Origin: Sphingobacteriales bacterium
Lineage (GTDB): Bacteria > Bacteroidota > Bacteroidia > Chitinophagales > Chitinophagaceae
Direction of reading: 5' to 3'
Assembly: GCA_023251215.1 (NCBI GenBank)
Contig: JAHEZF010000116.1
Coordinates: 1 to 5,910 of the forward strand
DNA: 5,910 bases
How positions within the stretch are numbered: the first letter of the stretch is position 1; every line of letters starts with the position of its first letter. The notes beneath the pieces are model-generated. The model made no database searches. It was not told the DNA's origin and saw nothing but the letters and a program-made list of their open reading frames with translations. A program made the translations under genes and the position numbers. Shown in pieces: positions 1 to 4,926 of the stretch.

Positions 1-914
1 ATTTAAAGAACGATGTAGAAAATATTTTGGCAAATTATGGTGAGCCATTCATGGATAGTTCTGCTATCCCCAGTTATTATGTAAGCCGGAAAGCAAAAAA
101 ACATCTTACTGTAATATTAAATGGTGATGGCGGTGATGAAATATTTGGCGGTTACCGCCGCTATGTTCCATTTGCGAAATACGATTTCTTTGAACCGGGT
201 GCTTTGGTAAAAGCAATGGCTTCTGCTGCTCATGCCATCTTGCCGGTTTCGCATCATAAAAAAAGTAATTACAATTATCTCTACAGGCTGGCTGATCTTG
301 CAGGGAAAAACGGGCTGAATATTTATTTATCCGCAACGATTGACAGTTTTGACGGATATACGGAACATCTTGTAGCCAATGAAAATATTTTGGAGATAGT
401 CAGGAAAGATTTTGAGAAGATCAAGAGCTCACCCCTTACCGGCCTTCAGAAAATAATGAATCTTGATTTTGATAATATTCTTGCCGGCGACCTTTTAGTG
501 AAGATGGATATTGCTACGATGGGCCATTCATTGGAAGGCCGCAGCCCGCTTCTGTGCAAGGAACTGCTGGAATATGTGCCCGGACTACCGGATAAATTCA
601 AGATCAGGGGCAGACAAACCAAATATCTGTTGCGAAAGCTGGCAGAAAAATACCTGCCTGCTGAACTTATCCATCAGCCCAAAAGAGGGTTTGAAGTACC
701 ATTGAAAAAGTGGATTGACGGCGAATTGAATGAGTTAATAGCAGATTATATTTTATCATCCAATGCATATTGTCGAAATTTTGTAACGCTTTCTTTCCCA
801 GAATTACTTTGGCAGCGAAAGATTAAAATGGGAGATGAAAAAAGAGCCAAAATGATCTGGGCATTATTTGCGCTGGAAGTATGGTATAAAAAATGTTATA
901 TCAGGCATGCCTAA
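1..914 (+). CDS. asnB: AsnB-type glutamine-dependent amidotransferase, C-terminal half (5' partial)
   Basis: The reading frame is open from the left edge (first full codon at 3) to TAA at 912-914, so 303 residues are visible. Family members are roughly 600-640 residues, so the N-terminal glutaminase domain and the PP-loop (SGGxDS) lie outside the window. Seen here are the synthetase-domain motifs: YGEPFMDSSAIPSYYVS near the left edge, LNGDGGDEIFGGYRRY (from 117), LLVKMDIATMGHSLEGRSP (about 495-548) and the C-terminal KRGFEVPLKKW motif. The family uses ATP to activate a carboxylate and glutamine-derived ammonia to form an amide in the cytoplasm. The GDGGDE form (housekeeping asparagine synthetases usually have GEGSDE) and the overlap with a glycosyltransferase suggest amidation of a polysaccharide precursor, for example a uronic acid, rather than free asparagine synthesis; that is inference. 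Odd: the usual PFLD motif reads PLLC. The TTG at 27 is only an internal codon. Confidence 0.93.
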   Translation, partial: LKNDVENILANYGEPFMDSSAIPSYYVSRKAKKHLTVILNGDGGDEIFGGYRRYVPFAKYDFFEPGALVKAMASAAHAILPVSHHKKSNYNYLYRLADLAGKNGLNIYLSATIDSFDGYTEHLVANENILEIVRKDFEKIKSSPLTGLQKIMNLDFDNILAGDLLVKMDIATMGHSLEGRSPLLCKELLEYVPGLPDKFKIRGRQTKYLLRKLAEKYLPAELIHQPKRGFEVPLKKWIDGELNELIADYILSSNAYCRNFVTLSFPELLWQRKIKMGDEKRAKMIWALFALEVWYKKCYIRHA

Positions 915-2070
915 ACTGATTCGTATCACCACTGTTCCCATAGCATTGCAATACCTGCTTACCGGGCAAATGCGCTATCTGAAAGACAGTGGTTTTGATG
1001 TAATCATGGTAAGTGCAGGTGGAAAGGGAAGAGAAGATGCGATGCAGCAGGAAGGATGTCCTCATCATATCATTCCTATGACAAGAAAGATGACTCCTTT
1101 GGCTGATCTGAGATCATTATGGAAACTGTACCGGTTCTTTAGAAAAGAAAAACCCGACATTGTTCACTCGCATACACCCAAAGCTGGTTTGCTGGCAATG
1201 CTGGCTGCTAAGTTTGCCGGGGTAAAAATCAGGATACACACAATTGCAGGATTACGTTTTATGACATCGGCCGGTGTAAAAAAAAAGATACTTACAATAA
1301 TGGAAAAACTGACAGCCAGGTCTGCTACTCATGTATGGCCCAATAGTTTTTCATTGATGAATTATATTTTAAAAAACAAATTGGTATCTGCACAGAAACT
1401 TGAGGTGATAGGGGCAGGATCCAGCAATGGTATCAACCTTTCCCGGTTTTCATCTAATGCTTTACAACCGGGGTTACTGCAAAAAATAAAAGAGCTAATT
1501 CATTTTGACGAACAACATATCTATCTTCTTTGCGTGGGAAGAATTGTTAAGGATAAGGGTATCGAAGAACTGCTGAACGCTTTTATCCGGTTGTATGAAA
1601 AAAATAACAAACTAAGGTTAATACTGGTGGGTACATTTGAAGATGAGCTGGACCCGGTTAGCGAAACAGTAAAAAAAAAATTAAAAACTCATCCCGGGAT
1701 TATTCTTACCGGCTGGCGGGATGATATTGAATATTTCATGCATTTTTCATTTGCTTTAGTGCACCCATCTCACCGGGAAGGATTTCCAAATGTTTTATTG
1801 CAGGCAGGAGCCATGCTTTGCCCGGTCATTTGTTCCCGCATTGAAGGTAATGTGGATGTAGTTGAAAATGAACAAACAGGATTTCTTTTTGAACCAAAAA
1901 ATGAAAAGAATTTATATCAACAATTGGAGAAGGCGCTGATAAAACCCCAGGTGTTAAAGGAGTATGCAAAAAACCTGCGACTGAAAATTGAGAAGCATTT
2001 TGATCAAAGGATATTACATGCCCGCCTTAAAGAAAAATACCTGGAACTACTTGCCAAAAGGGAATCCTGA
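907..2070 (+). CDS. Glycosyltransferase family 4 (GT-B fold)
   Basis: This 387-residue protein is of normal length for GT4 and probably transfers a sugar from a nucleotide donor to a lipid-linked oligosaccharide on the cytoplasmic face of the inner membrane. I chose ATG 907 because the family's N-terminal strand begins right after it (KLIRITTVPIALQYLLTGQ); an in-frame TTG at 868 would add 13 unrelated residues. The N-terminal acceptor domain contains HSHTPKAGLLAM (residues 87-98) and HTIAGLRF (111-118). GSSNGIN (171-177) lies near the domain link. The donor domain starts at VGRIVKDKGIEEL (210-222) and includes VGTFEDELDP (241-250) and the signature REGFPNVLLQAGAM (290-303). The classical E-x7-E motif is E291-x7-Q299, a variant I associate with this Bacteroidota subgroup. 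The start overlaps the amidotransferase stop by 8 bases (ATGCCTAA), implying one operon and probably coupled translation. No membrane segment is evident. Donor and acceptor sugars cannot be read from the sequence. Confidence 0.93.
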   Translation: MPKLIRITTVPIALQYLLTGQMRYLKDSGFDVIMVSAGGKGREDAMQQEGCPHHIIPMTRKMTPLADLRSLWKLYRFFRKEKPDIVHSHTPKAGLLAMLAAKFAGVKIRIHTIAGLRFMTSAGVKKKILTIMEKLTARSATHVWPNSFSLMNYILKNKLVSAQKLEVIGAGSSNGINLSRFSSNALQPGLLQKIKELIHFDEQHIYLLCVGRIVKDKGIEELLNAFIRLYEKNNKLRLILVGTFEDELDPVSETVKKKLKTHPGIILTGWRDDIEYFMHFSFALVHPSHREGFPNVLLQAGAMLCPVICSRIEGNVDVVENEQTGFLFEPKNEKNLYQQLEKALIKPQVLKEYAKNLRLKIEKHFDQRILHARLKEKYLELLAKRES

Positions 2071-2084
2071 AGTGGAAATCGGAA

Positions 2085-2109
2085 AACTACCAACCGGTTT
2101 TAAGTAGTT
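2085..2109. repeat. Short inverted repeat after the glycosyltransferase gene
   Basis: AACTAC (2085-2090) and GTAGTT (2104-2109) are exact reverse complements around a 13-base loop that holds the palindrome AACCGGTT (2092-2099). It lies 15 bases past the glycosyltransferase stop. The stem is only 6 bp with 2 G-C pairs, and no T run follows directly (the next bases are GTACCTGATTTT). It is therefore a poor intrinsic terminator, and could be an mRNA 3'-end structure, an operator or chance. Confidence 0.25.
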
Positions 2110-2143
2110 GTACCTGATTTTCCCCGTTACATGTACCAGTTGC

Positions 2144-2174
2144 TTTGGATTGCCGGAATTGACTTTTATTTTAG
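2144..2174 (+). promoter_or_regulatory. Possible Bacteroidota-type promoter for the acyltransferase gene
   Basis: TTTG at 2144-2147 and TATTTTAG at 2167-2174 are 19 bases apart. This fits the Bacteroidota pattern (TTTG, about 19-20 bases, TAnnTTTG) with one mismatch in the -7 element. The site ends 20 bases before the chosen ATG at 2195. It would explain the 124-base gap between two same-strand genes, but read-through from the upstream operon is equally possible and AT-rich gaps give such matches by chance. Confidence 0.35.
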
Positions 2175-2194
2175 TTGTTCCAAAGTCCAAATCA

Positions 2195-2854
2195 ATGAAA
2201 ACCACATTGAAAAAGCCTGTAGCTATTATTGGCTACTCCGGCCACGCCTACGTTATCACAGATATTTTGCTTAGCGCCGGACGTCTTGTAACTGCTTACT
2301 GCGATGCTAAAGAAAAACCAGCCAATCCTTATCACCTTCACTATCTCGGCAAAGAATCTGAAGTGATCAGCAAATTAAAAAAGTTTGATTATTTTATTTG
2401 CATAGGTCATAACAGCATTCGTGAAAAAGTTCAAAAGGAAATGAGCCGGCTTCTTGGTAATCCAATTAATGCGATTCATCCTTCAGCGGTGATCTCTTCA
2501 TCGGTAAAAATGGAAGATGGGATCATGATTGCAGCCAATGTAACGATCAACCCATTGGTTCAATTGGGAAGAGGAATTATTTGCAATACATCCTGCAGCA
2601 TTGATCACGAATGTGTCATTGGCGATTTTGCACATATAGCACCCGGTGCTGTTCTTTGTGGAAATGTAAAAGTGGGTAAAGGAACATTTGTAGGAGCCAA
2701 TGCAGTTATACGGCAAGGAATAACAATTGGAAAGAATGTGATAATTGGTGCAGGTGCCGTTATTGTAAAAGATATTCCTGATAATGTAACCGTGGTAGGC
2801 AATCCGCAAAAAGTGCTTGCAAAAAAAGAGCAATCAAAACTTTTGGCCGCATAA
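2195..2854 (+). CDS. NeuD/PglD-type sugar acyltransferase (left-handed beta-helix)
   Basis: This 219-residue protein has the usual length and two-domain plan of the sialic-acid O-acetyltransferase NeuD / bacillosamine N-acetyltransferase PglD family. The N-terminal domain has the Rossmann-like nucleotide-sugar binding motif VAIIGYSGHAYV (residues 9-20, H17), where many relatives have GAGGH, and later FICIGHNSIREK. The C-terminal part (about 95-200) is hexapeptide-repeat beta-helix, with NTSCSIDHECVIGDFAHIAP (131-150). H138 corresponds to the catalytic base His of PglD, and H147 to its second conserved His. The end, VKDIPDNVTVVGNP, is typical. The family transfers an acyl group, usually acetyl from acetyl-CoA, to an amino or hydroxyl group of a sugar. 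I chose ATG 2195 because family homology starts six residues later; the frame stays open back to a TTG at 2108, but those 29 residues look non-coding. A terminator follows 22 bases downstream. The substrate is unknown; a 4-amino sugar made by the aminotransferase at 4927 is a reasonable guess. Confidence 0.92.
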   Translation: MKTTLKKPVAIIGYSGHAYVITDILLSAGRLVTAYCDAKEKPANPYHLHYLGKESEVISKLKKFDYFICIGHNSIREKVQKEMSRLLGNPINAIHPSAVISSSVKMEDGIMIAANVTINPLVQLGRGIICNTSCSIDHECVIGDFAHIAPGAVLCGNVKVGKGTFVGANAVIRQGITIGKNVIIGAGAVIVKDIPDNVTVVGNPQKVLAKKEQSKLLAA

Positions 2855-2876
2855 ACCAACCTTATTCTATACTTGT

Positions 2877-2908
2877 AAAAGCATCCCGCCACAGGCAGGA
2901 TGCTTTTT
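2877..2908 (+). terminator. Strong intrinsic terminator after the acyltransferase gene
   Basis: AAAAGCATCC (2877-2886) pairs perfectly with GGATGCTTTT (2898-2907). Inside, after one C/A mismatch (2887/2897), GCC (2888-2890) pairs with GGC (2894-2896) around an ACA loop. The right arm runs into TTTTT and then GTTGTTTT. Because the left arm starts with AAAA, the element could also stop transcription from the opposite strand. It ends the amidotransferase-glycosyltransferase-acyltransferase unit. Confidence 0.85.
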
Positions 2909-2942
2909 GTTGTTTTATCATGGGATCACAACTCGTCTTTAA

Positions 2943-2974
2943 TTTGCCCGATAGGCACAAAAACAATAAGTTTG
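2943..2974 (+). promoter_or_regulatory. Bacteroidota-type promoter for the methyltransferase gene
   Basis: TTTG (2943-2946), a 20-base spacer and TAAGTTTG (2967-2974) match the Bacteroidota sigma-ABfr pattern (TTTG at -33, TAnnTTTG at -7) without mismatch. It begins about 35 bases after a strong terminator and ends 27 bases before the methyltransferase ATG at 3002, predicting a start near 2980 and a leader of about 20 bases. This is a sequence match only, but the position strengthens it. Confidence 0.72.
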
Positions 2975-3001
2975 CAGCCCCTTTTCGTAAGAGATAATAA
3001 C

Positions 3002-3823
3002 ATGAAAGAAAGTACAGGCAACGATCAGATAATAAAGGAGCATTATAAAACCCAGGCTGATAAGCATAAGGATTCTGGTCTTTCCACCATGGAAGATCCC
3101 ATCACCCGGGAGAAAGAAGTGAATCTTATTCAAAATTTTTTTCGCTTTCCTGCTGTCCAACAAAATTGCAGGGAAGTATTGGAGATCGGGTGTGGAAATG
3201 GATACACACTGGGTCATCTGAAAACTTCTTTTTCCAACTTTTTATTTACAGGGTTGGATTTTAGCGAGGATCTGCTGAAAATTGCCCGAAACAGAAATCT
3301 TTCCGGGGTGAATTTTGAACAGGGGGATGCCCGGAAAATGCGTTTTGACAATGAAAAATTTGATGTGGTATTTACAGAACGTTGTATTATCAACCTGCTG
3401 AGTTGGGAAGAACAACAACTGGCTTTAAATGAAATGCATCGGATTTTAAAAAAGGGCGGATACATTCTTTTCATTGAATCGTTCAGTGAAGGATACAATA
3501 ATCTGAATAAAGCCAGGAATGAGTTAGGTCTTGACAGCATTCCGATGCCGCATCACAACCTGTATTTTGAAAAAGAAATATTTGAACCGTTTATTTCCCG
3601 GCAATTCGAAATTGTTGACCCGGCAGAGTTGGGTGCATCAAGCCCAGACGAAGTACCCCGGAACTTTTTAAGCAGTCATTATTTTGTAGCAAGAGTTTTG
3701 CATCCCCTGCTTACAAAGGGTGATCCCCTGATGAGGAATACTGAATTTGTAAAATTCTTTTCCTTCCTGCCGCCTTTGGGGTGCTACGCCGCCATTGAGG
3801 CATACATTCTCAGGAAAAAGTAA
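3002..3823 (+). CDS. Class I SAM-dependent methyltransferase
   Basis: This 273-residue protein has the class I (Rossmann-fold) methyltransferase core, of the Methyltransf_11/25 type. Motif I is VLEIGCGNGYTLGHL (residues 59-73), the SAM ribose-binding acidic residue is probably D86 in FTGLDFSEDLL, the adenine-side motif is QGDARKMRF (107-115), and later come FDVVFTERCIINLL (120-133) and HRILKKGGYILFIES (146-160). Residues after about 160 form a substrate-specific C-terminal part I cannot assign. ATG 3002 is chosen because it follows the promoter-like site and the frame before it has no family similarity; an in-frame ATG at 2900 lies inside the terminator stem. A methyl group would go from SAM to a cytoplasmic acceptor. 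In this context a sugar hydroxyl or amine of a nucleotide- or lipid-linked glycan is likely, but a small molecule or quinone precursor cannot be excluded. It appears to be transcribed apart from the preceding genes. Confidence 0.88.
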   Translation: MKESTGNDQIIKEHYKTQADKHKDSGLSTMEDPITREKEVNLIQNFFRFPAVQQNCREVLEIGCGNGYTLGHLKTSFSNFLFTGLDFSEDLLKIARNRNLSGVNFEQGDARKMRFDNEKFDVVFTERCIINLLSWEEQQLALNEMHRILKKGGYILFIESFSEGYNNLNKARNELGLDSIPMPHHNLYFEKEIFEPFISRQFEIVDPAELGASSPDEVPRNFLSSHYFVARVLHPLLTKGDPLMRNTEFVKFFSFLPPLGCYAAIEAYILRKK

Positions 3824-3830
3824 ATGAGTA

Positions 3831-3858
3831 TTGAAGAATGGATTGTGTTCTACATTTG
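3831..3858 (+). promoter_or_regulatory. Candidate promoter upstream of the SDR gene
   Basis: TACATTTG (3851-3858) is a perfect match to the Bacteroidota -7 element TAnnTTTG. TTG (3831-3833) lies 17 bases upstream, at the short end of the accepted spacing. It sits just after the methyltransferase stop (3821-3823) and would give a leader of about 75 bases before ATG 3941. One problem is that a terminator-like hairpin (3864-3895) would lie at or just after the expected start site, so either one of the two is spurious or the leader is regulated. Confidence 0.45.
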
Positions 3859-3863
3859 CAAAT

Positions 3864-3895
3864 AAATCCTCATGATCAGTAGCCGGGATTTTTTT
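3864..3895 (+). terminator. Weak hairpin plus T run between methyltransferase and SDR genes
   Basis: AAATCCT (3864-3870) pairs with GGGATTT (3885-3891), including one T-G wobble, around a 14-base loop containing TGATCA. The T run covers 3889-3895 (seven T). The stem is short and AT-rich, so termination would be partial at best. It could end the methyltransferase transcript or act on the SDR leader. Confidence 0.4.
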
Positions 3896-3925
3896 AATGC
3901 ATCATCAAATTGTCTTTTATTAATC

Positions 3926-3935
3926 ATTGATCAAT
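3926..3935. repeat. 10-base perfect palindrome just before the SDR start codon
   Basis: ATTGATCAAT reads the same on both strands and ends 5 bases before ATG 3941. Its TGATCA core also occurs at 3873-3878 in the loop of the upstream hairpin. It might be an operator half or full site, or chance in an AT-rich leader. It occupies the place where a ribosome binding site would be, and no Shine-Dalgarno sequence is seen there. Confidence 0.2.
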
Positions 3936-3940
3936 AGCTC

Positions 3941-4915
3941 ATGCAAAAAGTTTTAGTTACAGGCGGTGCGGGTTATATTGGTTCAGTGCTGGTTCGTATT
4001 TTATTAAATAAAAGATATTTTGTCCGGGCAATGGATTCATTGAAATTCGGCGGCGAATCTTTATACGACGCAGCGCAACACCCGATGTTTGAATTCATGA
4101 AAGGCGATATTCGTAATGATGAAGACATTGATAAAGCCCTGGCCGGAATGGATCATGTTGCTCATCTTGCTGCGATTGTAGGTGATCCTGCATGTTCCAA
4201 ATTTCCTAATGAAGCCAAAGAAGTAAATGGGACAGCCTCCCTGTCACTTTTTGAAAAAGCGGAGAAGGCAGGCATTAAACGGTTTGTGTTTGCTTCTACC
4301 TGCAGTAACTATGGCAAAATGGCTGACCCCAACTCTTATGTGGATGAAAATTCAGAATTGTGTCCCGTGTCTTTGTATGCTGAATTAAAAGTGAAGATTG
4401 AGAACTACCTGCTTAATGAAAGAAAAAATTCAAGGATATGCGCCACCGCACTCCGGTTTTCAACCGTATATGGTTTTTCTCCCCGTATCAGGTTCGATCT
4501 TACCGTAAATGAATTTACCCGCAATGTTTGTATGACAGGAGAACAGGAGATCTGGGGTCCGCAGTTTAATCGTCCTTATTGCCATGTGGATGACCTGGCA
4601 CGGTCCGTAGTCATGGTCATTGAAGCGCCGGAACAAAAAGTAAGGGCCAATGTATTTAATGTTGGTGACACCAATGAAAATTATTCCAAGCGGATGCTGA
4701 TGGAAGAAATTCAAAAACAGATTCCGGATGCGAAAGCGATATATGTTGATAAGGCTGAGGATCCAAGAGATTACAGGGTGAATTGTAATAAGATAAAAAA
4801 TGAATTGGGATTCACCATCACCAAAAAAGTTCCTGATGGCATTCGTGAGATCATTAAACTGATGCGGAGCGGAATAATCACCGACCCTCTTTCACAAAAA
4901 TTCAGAAATATTTAA
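3941..4915 (+). CDS. Extended short-chain dehydrogenase/reductase (nucleotide-sugar epimerase/reductase type)
   Basis: This 324-residue protein has the full length of extended SDRs. The N-terminal NAD(P)-binding Rossmann domain starts directly with KVLVTGGAGYIGSVLVRILL (residues 3-22), supporting ATG 3941. It continues with KGDIRND (D56, adenine contact), VAHLAAIVGDPAC (73-85) and FASTCSNYG (117-125). The catalytic Tyr-x3-Lys pair is Y146 and K150 in SLYAELK, with T120 in the position of the catalytic Ser/Thr. LRFSTVYGFSPRIRFD and RPYCHVDDLARSV (211-223) are the sugar-nucleotide binding segments of this class, and NVFNVGDTNENYS and DPRDYRVNCNKI follow. The reaction is NAD(P)-dependent epimerization, reduction or oxidation of a nucleotide sugar in the cytoplasm. 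The segment after T120 is CS, not the DE of RmlB-type 4,6-dehydratases (TDEVYG), so I favour epimerase or reductase. The aminotransferase starts 11 bases downstream, so the two are almost certainly co-transcribed. The exact substrate is unknown. Confidence 0.91.
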   Translation: MQKVLVTGGAGYIGSVLVRILLNKRYFVRAMDSLKFGGESLYDAAQHPMFEFMKGDIRNDEDIDKALAGMDHVAHLAAIVGDPACSKFPNEAKEVNGTASLSLFEKAEKAGIKRFVFASTCSNYGKMADPNSYVDENSELCPVSLYAELKVKIENYLLNERKNSRICATALRFSTVYGFSPRIRFDLTVNEFTRNVCMTGEQEIWGPQFNRPYCHVDDLARSVVMVIEAPEQKVRANVFNVGDTNENYSKRMLMEEIQKQIPDAKAIYVDKAEDPRDYRVNCNKIKNELGFTITKKVPDGIREIIKLMRSGIITDPLSQKFRNI

Positions 4916-4926
4916 TCCCGATATTC

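Noticed and set aside
2062..2106. Shifted frame running past the glycosyltransferase stop to TAG at 2104-2106, considered as a frameshifted C-terminus
   Set aside because: The in-frame end at 2070 already gives a normal 387-residue GT4, and the shifted tail has no recognisable family feature.
2108..2194. In-frame upstream extension of the acyltransferase to a TTG at 2108
   Set aside because: The 29 extra residues look like translated intergenic DNA; the family's N-terminal beta strand begins just after ATG 2195.
2498..2892. Overlapping reverse-strand open frames opposite the acyltransferase
   Set aside because: Their translations are low-complexity antisense of a beta-helix gene whose forward product is clearly identified.
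2877..2908. The terminator hairpin as a REP-like or mobile repeat
   Set aside because: Only one copy is seen in the window, and its position and T run are fully explained by transcription termination.
2900..3001. In-frame upstream extension of the methyltransferase to an ATG at 2900
   Set aside because: That ATG lies within the right arm of the terminator, the extra 34 residues show no family similarity, and the promoter-like site at 2943-2974 would lie inside the gene. ATG 3002 fits better.
3214..3540. Reverse-strand open frame opposite the methyltransferase
   Set aside because: It is antisense to the motif-bearing methyltransferase core and shows no domain or own start signals.
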